Assembly (NCBI GenBank): GCA_963383645.1
Contig: OY726564.1
Span: 107,887,540 to 107,951,539, forward strand
Source of the DNA: Muscardinus avellanarius
Taxonomy: Eukaryota > Chordata > Mammalia > Rodentia > Gliridae
Reading direction: 5' to 3'
DNA length: 64,000 bases
Position 1 is the first letter of the stretch. Every line of letters begins with the position of its first letter. The position numbers were made by a program, and so were the translations under genes. A model generated the notes under the pieces. That model ran no database searches, had not been told where the DNA came from, and saw nothing but the letters and a program-made list of their open reading frames with translations. Of this stretch, positions 1-8,210 are shown one piece after another.

Positions 1-985
1 GATGTGGTGATTCAGATGGATGCGATAGAGTTTCTTTAGGTGTTGGCATCTTATCTTCTAAATCTGAAAGCTTAAGCATACTCACAACACAGTTTGGCAG
101 ACAAAATACCACAAACAACACCACAAAGTTCTTGGTTTTAATTGTCAGATGTATTTCCTTAACTGCTGAACACTCTTCTTTAGACAACAAGCCTATTAAA
201 AGCCTACTCATCTTTAATAATCCATTTCCCTGTCACAAACCCTCTGCAACCTGCTTCTAACTTTCTAATTCCTTTCTTTCCCAGTTGGGACTTTCTTATG
301 ATAAGCTCTTCTTCATGCAAAAATGCTTTTCTTACTCTTACACGGTATTTCCTTTTCTTCATACATATATATTTAGAACATCTGTCCTTTATTTTGTCAT
401 ATCCATTTCTAACTATGCGGCCAGTCTCTCTGTCTCCAGGAATGCTCATACTGAGGTAAAAGTCAACAGTCTTTTTCCTTGGGTCTATTGTATTTGAGCA
501 ACTAAGTTGTTCATCAACTAAATTGCTTCGAAGTCACACACAAGGTTTTGTCTTCTCTGTCTCTAGGCAGGATCTCCAGGGTAAACAGTTACCTTGAACT
601 GAGCTACCTTACCGGAGTTAATGGCTAAACCTAAGTTAGTAATTGGAGTGAGGGTCGGAGACTCTTTGTAATTGCTGCAGCTGGAATGCTTATCACAGTA
701 CCTGAATTCTGGCCAGTTTTTCATTATTGTTGAGCAGAGCCAAGGACGTTTAGACAAATTATTAGAGAGTTTATTTCCACGGACTCAGTTTCTTTTTATA
801 GTCCTGATTTCACATCACTGGAGCAATTCGTGTAGAAAGTTAAAAGGAATAATAGTGAAGGGTATCTAAAAGTGTGGGGGGGTACTTTGGCCAGAGACGA
901 TACCTCCTTCTCGGGGCTTTTTTTTTTTTGCCGATTAACTATGTGGAGTGGGGTCTCAACACATAGATGCCGAGGCAGCAGGATG
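1..985. other. AT-rich flank, no gene recognised
   Basis: About 1 kb of AT-rich DNA without SINEs. Short reading frames on both strands show no recognisable domain. Around 690-900 the minus strand carries LTR-like signals, listed separately. I see nothing else I can name. Confidence 0.5.
560..900 (-). mobile_element. possible decayed LTR
   Basis: Read on the minus strand, a TATA-like TATAAAAA (793-800) is followed about 20-25 bases later by an AATAAA signal (about 771-776), then by a stretch that could be R/U5. Close spacing of the two signals is seen in some LTR retrotransposon LTRs. I could not place terminal TG/CA ends, a target duplication or a primer binding site, so this is a weak inference. 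Confidence 0.25.
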
Positions 986-1032
986 TCTTGGCAATATACC
1001 ATAAAACTCACTTGTTTAAAGTATACAATTCA
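985..1032 (-). mobile_element. L1M 3' end, fragment 1
   Basis: The plus strand reads like the antisense of an old L1M 3' untranslated region (AAACTCACTTGTTTAAAGTATACAATTCA in two halves around 1004-1032). The same ancient element appears to continue at about 1995-2075 and 3040-3155, split by SINE insertions. Too diverged to assign a subfamily. Confidence 0.5.
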
Positions 1033-1247
1033 GCCTGGTGTAGTGGCGCAGGCTTGTAATCCCAGCGCTTGGGAGGCTGAGACAAGAGGATCACACAGGT
1101 CCGAAGCCAGCCTCAGCTACTTAGTGAGGCTCTCAGCAACTTATCGAGACCCTGTTTCCAAATAAAATATAAAATAGGTCGGGGGCATAGCCCAGAGGTA
1201 GAGGCCTCTGGGTTCCATCCCCAAGACAACACACACACACACACACA
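1033..1247 (+). mobile_element. B1-dID/MEN-like SINE, B-type
   Basis: Full dimer: left monomer with TGTAATCCCAGCGCTTGGGAGGCTG, split here as TGTAATCCCAGCG / CTTGGGAGGCTG, linker CCAAATAAAATATAAAATAGG, and an ID-like right monomer ending GGTTCCATCCCC. The tail is a (CA)n run. It is bracketed by ATACAATTCA at 1023-1032 and 1271-1280, so it sits in the old L1M sequence. Confidence 0.85.
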
Positions 1248-1280
1248 AAAGAAAAACTAAAAATAAAATTATACAATTCA

Positions 1281-1407
1281 AGCTGGTCATGGCGGCACCT
1301 TTAATTTTAGTAGTTGGGAGGCTGAGACAGGAGGATGGTAGGTTCAAGGCCAGCCCCAGCAACTGAGGACAATTTTCAGAACCTAGCAAGACTGCTTCAA
1401 AACAAAA

Positions 1408-1442
<35 letters not shown>

Positions 1443-1456
1443 ATGGGGCTGGGGTA
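1281..1456 (+). mobile_element. B1-dID SINE, 5' part (interrupted)
   Basis: Diverged left monomer, then an (AAAT)n linker at 1405-1444 and the first bases of the right monomer, GGGGCTGGGG. The right monomer resumes at about 1681 after a nested SINE, with GGGGCTGGGG repeated as target duplication. It begins directly after ATACAATTCA (1271-1280). Confidence 0.75.
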
Positions 1457-1680
1457 AGCCAGGTGTGGTGGTGTGTGCTTGTAATCCCAGCATTTGGGAG
1501 GCTGAGACAGGAGTATCACAGTTCGAGGACAGTTTCAGCTACTACTTAGTGAGTACCTTTGCAACTCACTGAGACCCTGTTTCAAAATAAAGAATAAAAA
1601 TAGGGCTGGGGATGTAGCTTGGAGGTAGAATGCCCCTGGGTTCCATCCCCAGTACCGCAAAATAAATAAATAAAAATAAA
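1457..1680 (+). mobile_element. B1-dID SINE, A-type, nested
   Basis: Complete dimer with linker CAAAATAAAGAATAAAAATAG (part) and right monomer GGGCTGGGGATGTAGCTTGG, ending CCCCAGTACCGC and an (AAAT)n tail. It interrupts the older SINE that starts at 1281; the host's GGGGCTGGGG is duplicated on both sides. Confidence 0.85.
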
Positions 1681-1733
1681 AGGGGCTGGGGGTGTAGCCT
1701 GGTGAGCTACTCTGGGTTCAATTCTCAGTATGA
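1681..1733 (+). mobile_element. B1-dID SINE right monomer (rest of the 1281 copy)
   Basis: ID-like right monomer GGGGCTGGGGGTGTAGCCTG through GGTTCAATTCTCAGTA. It completes the copy begun at 1281. Its tail is a (GAAT)n run that enters an inverted repeat. Confidence 0.7.
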
Positions 1734-1760
1734 ATGAATGAATGAGTTCATTCATTCATT
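1733..1760. repeat. near-loopless inverted repeat
   Basis: AATGAATGAATGA (1733-1745) and TCATTCATTCATT (1748-1760) are perfect reverse complements, 13 bp each, with only GT between them. It lies in the tail of a SINE. Confidence 0.9.
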
Positions 1761-1792
1761 AGTAGTAAGCAAGCAAACAAGCATACAATTCA

Positions 1793-1968
1793 GTCTGGCG
1801 TGGTGGTGTACTTCTGCAATCCCAGTACTTGGGAGGCTGAGACAGGAGGATGGCAGGTTCAAGGCCAGCCTCAGCAACTTAGTAAGATCCTCTTTCAAAA
1901 TAAAAAAAATAAAAAGGGCTGGAGGTAGCATGCCCCTGGGTTCTATTCCCAGTACAAAAAAAAAAAAA
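1793..1968 (+). mobile_element. B1-dID SINE, shortened
   Basis: Left monomer and a right monomer with an internal deletion (GGGCTGGAGGTAGCATGCCCC lacks about 12 bases of the usual GTGTAGCTCGG region). A-rich tail. It starts directly after a third copy of ATACAATTCA at 1783-1792. Confidence 0.8.
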
Positions 1969-1994
1969 GATAAAAAATAAAGAGAAAGATTTAA

Positions 1995-2075
1995 TACCCA
2001 TCAGCCTGTTTACAGAACGGAGCAGCCATATCCAGAATCTACTTTAGGACATTTTGGCACCACCAAAAGTAACAT
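1995..2075 (-). mobile_element. L1M 3' end, fragment 2 (tentative)
   Basis: TCCAGAATCTACTTTAGGAC and TTTGGCACCACCAAAAG resemble the antisense L1M 3' UTR that usually follows the fragment at 985-1032. Diverged; assignment rests on order and wording only. Confidence 0.4.
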
Positions 2076-2159
2076 AGGCTATTTTTTTCCCTTGTTCTGG
2101 AAAGAGATCTGTTTCATTCTGTTTTTAAAATCTGCTCATTAAAAGCAAAAAGAAAAATA

Positions 2160-2310
2160 CAGCGAGGGGCGAGTTAGAGGCCTAGGATGAGTGAGAATTC
2201 AGGGCAGCTCTATCTCTGAACCCGGCTTCACTTACCTGCCATGTTCAGCCAAGTCCTTTTATCAACCACTGGACCGCACACGTTGTCGTAGTGTTGGGGT
2301 TTGTGCTTTT
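2160..2310 (+). mobile_element. possible MIR fragment
   Basis: GAACCCGGCTTCACTTACC followed by GTTCAGCCAAGTCCTTTTATC resembles the MIR core order (CCCGGCTCTGCCACTTACT ... GGGCAAGTCACTTAAC). Weak, with several mismatches. Confidence 0.35.
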
Positions 2311-2427
2311 TTTTTATCCACTTGGTTTAGTGCTTGAAGTTACTGTGCCAGTTTCTGTAGGAAGTAACTGCAGTCCCATGGAAGTTCTGGGATCCTCAGA
2401 CTTTACCTTAAGAACCTGTTCAGAAGA

Positions 2428-2615
2428 CCAGCCGCGCAGGTGGTGCTTATAATCCCAGGAGGCTGAGACAGGAGGATCACAGGTTCAAGGACAGCCTCAG
2501 GAATTTAGTGAGGCCCTCTGCAACTTAGTGAGACCCTGTTTCAAAATAAAATAAAAAAGACTCTGGGAGTATAGCTTAGAGGTAGAATGCCCCTGAGTTC
2601 ATCCCTTACTACAAA
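2428..2615 (+). mobile_element. B1-dID SINE
   Basis: Dimer with a damaged 5' end (GCCGCGCAGGTGGTGCTTATAATCC) and a complete right monomer GGTAGAATGCCCCTGAG. A purine run (GGAGGGAGGGGGAAAGGAAGG) follows as tail. Confidence 0.8.
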
Positions 2616-2834
2616 GGAGGGAGGGGGAAAGGAAGGAAGAAAGGAGGGAGGGAAGGGTGTTACCAGGCACAGGTGATGTGGCCTGGAGCCTGTCCCAGCG
2701 ATGCGCTGGAACTTGGCTGCGGCTCTTAAGTTGGCTACAGAGGAGAAGTGTTTACGTATGCTTATGCTTGCCACTGTCTTCAGAGATTTAAATTTAGTTG
2801 CTGTGGTCTGGGGTTCTAGCAAGGGTAATTTTAT

Positions 2835-3040
2835 TTTATTTGGGGCGTAGATACTGCAGATTGAACCCAGGGACATTCTGCTTTTCAGCTACGCCCCTAG
2901 CCCTATTTTGTTTTTGATATTGAAATCAGTCTAAATTGCAGAGGGCCTTGCTGGGCTGCTAAGGCTGCCCGCCAAGCGGCCATCCTCCTGTCTCAGCTCC
3001 CAAGTCCCGGGATTCCAGGCGGCACCACCACGCGCCGCTC
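2835..3040 (-). mobile_element. B1-dID SINE, diverged
   Basis: Minus orientation: right monomer first (TTGAACCCAGGGACATTCTG, GCTACGCCCCTAGCCC), linker, then left monomer CATCCTCCTGTCTCAGC and GGGATTCCAGGCGGCACCAC. More substitutions than its neighbours, so older. Confidence 0.75.
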
Positions 3041-3155
3041 GGGGATTTTTCATTTATCATTTTGTTTTTGAGATTTATCTATGTTGCATACCTTTACAGA
3101 CCATTTTTATTGCTGAATACGATTCCATGAGAATATGTTATAATTTACCCACTTT
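3040..3155 (-). mobile_element. L1M 3' end, fragment 3
   Basis: CATTTTTATTGCTGAATACGATTCCATGAGA (in halves at 3101-3131) is a diverged form of the widespread antisense L1M motif TTTTATTGCTGAATAATATTCCATTG (two halves). Probably the same element as at 985-1032. Confidence 0.6.
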
Positions 3156-3167
3156 ACTTTTTTTGTG

Positions 3168-3600
3168 TGTGAGTGGTACTGGGGATGGAACCCAGGGGCA
3201 CTGAACTTCTGAGCTACACCCCTAGCCCTATTTTTTAGTTTATTTATTTATTTATTTAGTGGTACTAGGGGGTGGAACTTAGGAGATTTCTACCTCCGGG
3301 CTACGCCCCCAGCCCTATTTTATAATTTATTTGGAAAAAGTTTTCATTAAATTGCTGAGAGCCTCACTCAGTAGCTGAGACTGGCTTGGAACCTGTGCGA
3401 TCCTCCTGTCTCAGCCTCCCAAGCGCTGGGATTACAAGAGTGTGCCACCACGCCCGGCTTAGTCTTTTTATTTTTTTGAAACACAGTCTCACTGAGTTGG
3501 GAAGGGCCTCGCTAAGTAGCTGAGGCTGTCGGCGAACCACGATCATCCAGTCTTGGCCTCCTGAATGCTGGGATTACAAGCATGGCCCACCACGCCCGGC
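3168..3600 (-). mobile_element. B1-dID SINE, A-type, split by a nested copy
   Basis: The right monomer lies at 3168-3237 (GGTACTGGGGATGGAACCCAGG) and the left monomer at 3461-3600 (CTGAGTTGGGAAGGGCC ... ACCACGCCCGGC). A second SINE at about 3241-3460 separates them inside the linker. Confidence 0.8.
3241..3460 (-). mobile_element. B1-dID SINE, B-type, nested
   Basis: Carries (TTTA)n tail, GGTACTAGGGGGTGGAAC, GAGAGCCTCACTCAGTAGCTG and the 5' end ACCACGCCCGGC. Inserted in the linker of the SINE at 3168-3600. Confidence 0.85.
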
Positions 3601-3963
3601 ACTTGCGCTCAGGGCTAAGCAGCTGCTACTCAGGCTGTTATGTGCGGCCCAAAGCTTCCAAAGTAAGAACTCTGAGGGCAGATCAGATCAGATCAGGGAG
3701 CTTTGTTCTGCGAGACTGCTTCCTTTAAAGGCCGGCTCCTTCCTGCCCTGGGGAGTCGCCCCGTCATGGCCTCAGCGACCAAGGCTGGTGGTACAATCCC
3801 GAGTGTTTTCTTTGCGAGTGGCACGTAGGTTTGCTCATTTTCATGACCACACCAATTTCTCAATTCTCTCCTAGATATTGCAATCCTCTGCTAATGGGTA
3901 TTCTCGCCCACCTCTCTCCTTCAGACCACCCACACTATGAACTACCATGTAGGTATCATAACC
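3601..3963. other. unassigned, no gene
   Basis: Mixed-composition DNA with a short (CAGAT)n-like run at about 3677-3698. No repeat family, exon or RNA gene recognised. Confidence 0.5.
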
Positions 3964-3972
3964 GAACTCCTG

Positions 3973-4471
3973 TAAGCCGGGTGTGGTGGTGTATGCTTGT
4001 AATTCCAGCATTCGGGAGGCTGAGACCGGAGGATCACGGTTCGCGGACAGCCTCAGTTACCCAGTGAGGCCCTCCGCAACTTAGTGAGACCCTATTTCTT
4101 TTCTTCTTCTTCTTCTTCTTCTTCTTCTTCTTCTTCTTCTTCTTCTTCTTCTTCTTCTTCTTCTTCTTCTTTTGTGGTACTGGGTTCCTGGAAAACCTTC
4201 TACCTCCAGGCTATACTCTCAGACCTATTTTTTATATTTTTTATTTGGAAACAGGGTCTCCTAAGCCAACACAGCTGGCTTCGAACCTGTGCGATCCTCC
4301 TGTCTCCACCTCCCAAGCGCAGGGATTACAAGCGTGCGCCACCACGCCCGGCTTGAGACCCTGTTTCTAAATAAAGAATAAAAAATAGGGCAGGGGGTGT
4401 AGCTCGGAAGTAGAATGCCCCTGGGTTCCATCCCCAGAGCTGCAAAATAAATAAGTAAATGAAAAATAACT
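3973..4471 (+). mobile_element. B1-dID SINE, A-type, split by a nested C-type copy
   Basis: Left monomer 3973-4085 and right monomer 4353-4455, with GAACTCCTG at 3964-3972 and 4472-4480 as target duplication of the whole unit. The host linker GAGACCCTATTTCT is repeated as GAGACCCTGTTTCT on the other side of the nested element. Confidence 0.85.
4096..4353 (-). mobile_element. B1-dID SINE, C-type, with (TTC)n tail
   Basis: About 75 bases of pure (TTC)n at 4096-4171 are the grown A-tail. Then GTTCCTGGAAAACC, CTCAGACC, GGTCTCCTAAGCCAACACAG and the 5' end ACCACGCCCGGC. Opposite in orientation to its host SINE, so transcripts could form a hairpin. Confidence 0.85.
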
Positions 4472-4738
4472 GAACTCCTGAGATCTTTCAGACAATCTAA
4501 AATCAACTGAAACTGTCTTCTTTGATAACCCATTTAGCTGCCCAAGAAGACATCAAAAGACCTTTGTTCACAACTGGTTAACTCAGAGTCTGCCAGTGAG
4601 GGCTCATTTGGGGGCCAAGTACATCAGATATGCATAATATCTCATTTTATGTCCTAAAAGATCTTTGCACCAGCCATCAATTTATAGCCTCCCAGCTCCA
4701 AACCTACCTTTGTTACCTGCTCTATAAAAATGACTTTG

Positions 4739-4931
4739 GAGCTGGGCGTGGTGGCACACACCAGTAACCCCAGTACTTGAAAGGCTGAGATAGGAGGATG
4801 CAGGTTCAAGGACAGTCTCAGCAAGTAGTGCGACTCTCAGGAACCTAGTGAGACCCTGTTTCAAAAGAGAAATAAAAAATAGGGCCGGGATATGGCTCGG
4901 AGGTAGAGTACCCCTGGGTTCAATCCTTAGT

Positions 4932-4976
<45 letters not shown>
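4739..4976 (+). mobile_element. B1-dID SINE with (CA)n tail
   Basis: Starts GAGCTGGGCGTGGTGGCAC. The right monomer GGGCCGGGATATGGCTCGG ends TTCAATCCTTAGTCT and runs into (CA)n at 4933-4976. Confidence 0.85.
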
Positions 4977-4978
<2 letters not shown>

Positions 4979-4991
4979 GACCATGGAAATA

Positions 4992-5325
4992 CAGTCATCG
5001 CTGGGTGCCCCAGAGAATTACTCCAGGACCCCTGACCCCCACTTTGCCCCGTTTCAGCCCAGGGTACCAAAATCTGCAGTCGCTCAAGTCTCTCCTGTAA
5101 AGGATGCTGCGTTTGCATACCATCGACGCTATCCTCCACGTCACCCCTGATGACATCCGTAATTCTCTGCAGTGCCGAGCGATGGCTATGTAGATAGCCT
5201 GTGTTGTACAGGGAATAATGACAAGGATGTCTGTCCTGCTCCGCGCTCTCACGATCGTTTCCTGAAAGTCTCTGCTCCATGGCTGGCTGAATCTGCCAAG
5301 GTGAAGCCGGGAGGCAGGGGGCGGT
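4992..5325 (+). mobile_element. MER2 DNA transposon (Tigger/pogo type)
   Basis: Begins CAGTCATCGCTGGG next to TA (4990-4991). It then shows the MER2 order: CCAGGACCCCTGACCCCC, GGTACCAAAATCTGCAG, GCTCAAGTC, GGCTATGTAGATAG, GGGAATAATGACAAG and GGCTGGCTGAATCTGCC. The length (about 335 bases) fits the non-autonomous MER2. No transposase is present. This is an old, shared mammalian repeat. Confidence 0.8.
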
Positions 5326-5655
5326 TTTTCCTCTTAGGCAGCGCCATGTTACGCTTCGGCAGTAGAGGGCGCTGGAGAGCCCCCAGGCCCCGGCTTCCCT
5401 CCTGGGTCCGCGCAGCCGACCGGCTCCCGCCCTGCGGGTTGGTCCACGGCTTTCCCCAGCATCCGAGAAAGTGGGTTGTGAGCACGTTGGAGACTGCCGC
5501 GAGCCCGGGCTTGACAGCACCTCCGCCTCCCGCCAGGCAGCGAGCCAGGACTGGATCCAGCCTTAAGAGCTGGAGGCTGCTCTCAAATTCTGTCGGGTTC
5601 TGTTTACTTTTTACTAGTTAATTTCTCCTCGCTCCAAACCAAGAAATTTTTTTTT
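5326..5655. other. short CpG-rich segment
   Basis: From about 5330 to 5560 the DNA is GC-rich with frequent CpG (roughly 20 in 230 bases by eye). It contains a CTCF-like motif. No exon could be shown. Confidence 0.5.
5359..5373 (+). promoter_or_regulatory. CTCF-like motif
   Basis: GCAGTAGAGGGCGCT agrees with the CTCF core CCASYAGRKGGCGCT at all but the first base. Orientation plus. Occupancy is unknown. Confidence 0.5.
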
Positions 5656-5735
5656 TTCCTTTTTGCTGTACTGGGGATGAACCCAGGGGCATTCTACCTC
5701 TGAGCTAGACCACCAGCCCTATTTTTTTTTTTAAT
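5655..5735 (-). mobile_element. B1-dID SINE, right monomer only
   Basis: GCTGTACTGGGGATGAACCC to CCACCAGCCC, followed directly by a B-type copy. The left monomer is missing. Confidence 0.65.
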
Positions 5736-5774
5736 CCTTCCTCTCTTTTTTCTTTATTTTTTTCTTCTTTATTT

Positions 5775-5978
5775 TTGGTAGTACTAGGGGTGGAACTCAG
5801 AGGCTTTCTACCTCCGGGCTATACTCTCAGACCTATTTTATATTTTATTTAAAAACAGGGTCTCACTAAGTTGCTGAGAGCCTCACTAAGTAGCTGAGGC
5901 TGGCCTTGAACCTGTGCGATCCTCCTGTCTCAGCCTCCCAAGCGCTGAGATTACAAGTGGGCGCCACCAAGCCCGGCT
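5775..5978 (-). mobile_element. B1-dID SINE, B-type
   Basis: GGTAGTACTAGGGGTGGAAC, GGGCTATACTCTCAGACC, linker TTTTATATTTTATTT, TTGCTGAGAGCCTCACTAAG, and 5' end ACCAAGCCCGGCT. Complete dimer. Confidence 0.85.
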
Positions 5979-5989
5979 GTCATTTTTTC

Positions 5990-6037
5990 TTTTCTATTCT
6001 TTCTTTCTTTCTTTCTTTCTTTCTTCTTTCTTTCTTT
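5990..6037. repeat. (TTTC)n microsatellite
   Basis: About 48 bases of imperfect TTTC repeats directly before the SINE at 6046, so probably its grown tail. Confidence 0.85.
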
Positions 6038-6045
6038 ACTTTTTC

Positions 6046-6250
6046 TTTTTGTGGTACTGGGGATAAAACCCAAGGGCTTTCTACCTCTGGGTACACTCCA
6101 GACCTATTTTATATTTTATTTAGAAACAGGGTCTCACTAAGTTGCTGAGAGCCTCACTCAGTAGCTGAGGCTGACTTCGAACCTGTGCGATCCTCCTGTC
6201 TCAGCCTCCCAAGTGCTGGGATTACAAGCGTGCGCCACCACGCCTGGCTG
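6046..6250 (-). mobile_element. B1-dID SINE, B-type
   Basis: GTGGTACTGGGGATAAAACC, GAGAGCCTCACTCAGTAGCTG and ACCACGCCTGGCT. Complete dimer in the same orientation as its left neighbour. Confidence 0.85.
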
Positions 6251-6325
6251 TTACTATGTCATTTTCAAATTACTATATTTTTGTTGTTGTTGTTGTTTTG
6301 GGTGGGTTAATAATTATTTTTCTTT

Positions 6326-6522
6326 TTTCTGTGGTAATGGGGATGGAACCCAGGGGCATTCTATTTCCAAGGTACACTCCCAGCCCTCGTTTTTATCTTT
6401 ATTTTGAAGTAGGGTCTGAGTTGCAGAGGGCCTAGGTAGCTGAAGCTGTCAGCGAACCGCAATCCATCTGTCTCATGCTCCCAAATGCTGGGATTACAAG
6501 CATGTGCCATCACAGCTGGGTC
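6326..6522 (-). mobile_element. B1-dID SINE, A-type
   Basis: GGTAATGGGGATGGAACCC, linker CGTTTTTATCTTTATTTTG, a short deletion around GGGTCTGAGTTGCAG, and the end ATCACAGCTGGGT. Confidence 0.8.
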
Positions 6523-6741
6523 TTATTTTTCTATTTCATTTGGGTTATTTTCTGTTATTATTATTTCAAGCCAAAAATCTTTGCCATTTGACTCCAGTCC
6601 CCCCTATAACCCGAAGCTCGCGAGTGAGTCCTTGGGGGGGGGGACTTTGGCCTCGCCCACGCGGCTGCCCTTCCTTCTACCTTCAAGGTCATGCTGTTCT
6701 TGAGCTCTTTCCTGTGTGCTCACTCACTCGTGTGCACCACA

Positions 6742-6772
6742 TGGTATGTGTGTGTGTGTGTGTGTGTGTGTG
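6742..6772. repeat. (TG)n microsatellite
   Basis: About 30 bases of TG followed by mixed CACGTGTG, next to the SINE at 6803; alternating purine-pyrimidine. Confidence 0.9.
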
Positions 6773-6802
6773 CACGTGTGCACGTGTGTGTGTACACATG
6801 TG

Positions 6803-7008
6803 TATGTGTGGTACTGGAGGTTGAACTCTGAGGCATTCCACCTCTAAGCTATACCCCCAATCCGTTTTTTTATTTCTTGTTTTAAAACAGAGTCTTGCTA
6901 GGTTGTTGAGGGTCTCATAAGTTGCCAGGGCTGATCTTGGAACCTGCCATCCTCCTGCCTCAGCCTCCCAAGTACTGTGAGCACAGGCGGGCGAGTCCAC
7001 GCCGGCTC
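6803..7008 (-). mobile_element. B1-dID SINE, diverged
   Basis: GGTACTGGAGGTTGAACTCT, GCTATACCCCCAATCC, TAGGTTGTTGAGGGTCTC, GTCCACGCCGGCT. Older than the A/B/C copies by mismatch count. Confidence 0.75.
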
Positions 7009-7074
7009 CTGTCCCCGCATCCCATCATTTTGTCTCTTCTTTGCTCCTGTCTTTGCAGGTAGCTGCCTTTGGCT

Positions 7075-7210
7075 GAGCTAGGATGATCGCAGGTCTGAGA
7101 CCAGTGTATGGTGGTGTACTGAGACCCTGTCTCAAAGTAAAATTAAAAGAAGGCCCGGGGGGATAGAGCTCAGAAGTAGAATGCCCCTCACTTCAATCCC
7201 CAGGACCACC
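7075..7210 (+). mobile_element. B1-dID SINE, partial
   Basis: Left monomer shortened (GAGCTAGGATGATCGCAGG, GTGGTGTACTGAGACCC) with a complete right monomer GGATAGAGCTCAGAAGTAG. A tail of CCACCACCACC follows. Confidence 0.65.
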
Positions 7211-7350
7211 ACCACAAATCAAAACCACCACCACCAAACCCTTTAGAGGTCCTAGTTACAGGCCCAGGTTTATGTTTTTTTTTATTCTTGATTTCAAGTG
7301 GGCTTTTATTTACTTGTTAGGCCTTATAGATAATCACCTTTTATTAATGT

Positions 7351-7785
7351 CACTGCTAACTTTCTCCTCCTCCTCCTCCTCCTCCTCCTCCTCCTCCTCC
7401 TTCTCCTTCTTCTCCTCCTCCTCCTTCTCCTTCTTCTCCTTCTTCTGCTTCTCCTTCTCCTTCTCCTTCTCCTTCTCCTTCTCCTTCTCCTTCTCCTTCT
7501 CCTTCTCCTTCTCCTTCTTCTTCTTCTTCTTCTTCTTCTTCTTCTTCTTCTTCTTCTTCTTTTCTCCTTTTTGTAGTACTGGGGATGGAACACAGGGGCA
7601 TTCTACCTCCAAGCTACACCCCCAGCCCTATTTTTTATTCTTTACTTTGAAACAAGGTCTCAGTGAGTTGCAGAGGGCCTCACTAATAGCTGAGGCTGCC
7701 TGCAAACTGTGATCCTCTTGTCTCAGCCTCCCGAATATTGGGATTACAAGTGTGCGCCACCACGCCCGGCCACTGCTAACCTTCT
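7351..7785 (-). mobile_element. A-type SINE with a 200-base pyrimidine tail and target duplication
   Basis: CACTGCTAACTTTCT (7351-7365) and CACTGCTAACCTTCT (7771-7785) flank the unit, 14 of 15 bases alike. Between them lie a pyrimidine tract (7366-7570) and an A-type dimer (7571-7770) with GGATGGAACACAGGGGC and ACCACGCCCGGC. The duplication shows the tract belongs to the SINE tail. Confidence 0.85.
7366..7563. repeat. (TCC)n-(CTTCTC)n-(TTC)n pyrimidine tract
   Basis: About 200 bases with only C and T on the plus strand except one G (near 7447). Three blocks: TCC repeats, CTTCTC hexamers and TTC repeats. Capable of triplex formation. Long poly-Ser, poly-Arg and poly-Glu frames here are artefacts. 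Confidence 0.95.
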
Positions 7786-7816
7786 AACAAAGAACTTACT
7801 GAGTTAAAGAATATGT

Positions 7817-8008
7817 TCATTAGTGTGGTAGTGCATGCTATAATTCCAGTACTTAGGAGGCTGAGACAGGAGGATCACGTTAGAGGACAGCCTCAGCAAC
7901 TTAGCAAGACTCCTAGCAAACTAGTGAGACCCTATTTCAAAACAAAACATAAAATAGGGCTGGGGTCTAGTTCAGAGGTAGATTGCCTCTTGGGTTCAGT
8001 GTCTAATC
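7817..8008 (+). mobile_element. B1-dID SINE, diverged
   Basis: TTAGTGTGGTAGTGCATGC, CAGTACTTAGGAGGCTGAG, GGGCTGGGGTCTAGTTCAG. Both monomers are present; the tail is lost. Confidence 0.75.
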
Positions 8009-8104
8009 CTGGAGGTATTTCTTTGGAGCTTAGAACCAAAAGTACACAGAGTGTTCATTCTGCCATCTTTTATTAGGGCTCCCTGTACATATTCTTTTGA
8101 AATC

Positions 8105-8206
8105 TTTTTTACTTTTATTTTTTTTCTTTTGCAGTGCTGGGAATCGAACCCAGGGCCTCACACCTGGTGGGCAGTTACTTTACCCCTGAGCCGTCTCCCC
8201 AGCCCT
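8105..8206 (-). mobile_element. stand-alone ID element (tRNA-derived SINE)
   Basis: On the minus strand GGGCTGGGGAGACGGCTCAG (A box GGCTCAGGGGTAAA) and GGTTCGATTCCC (B box) form a full tRNA-like monomer, followed by an A-rich tail. Unlike the dimeric copies, it keeps the middle GCCCACCAGGTGTGAGG part and has no 7SL part. It is an ID-type SINE, not a functional tRNA gene. Confidence 0.75.
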
Positions 8207-8210
8207 AAAA

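Noticed and set aside
4084..4356. Poly-Ser frame of about 90 codons
   Set aside because: Translation of the (TTC)n tail of a C-type SINE.
7324..7612. Long poly-Ser, poly-Arg, poly-Lys/Glu and poly-Gly/Glu reading frames
   Set aside because: They are the different frames of a pure pyrimidine/purine microsatellite and the SINE joined to it, without any independent sign of coding.
8140..8205. tRNA gene
   Set aside because: A and B boxes are present but the body does not fold as a cloverleaf with a clear anticodon and it has an A-rich tail, as for ID SINEs.
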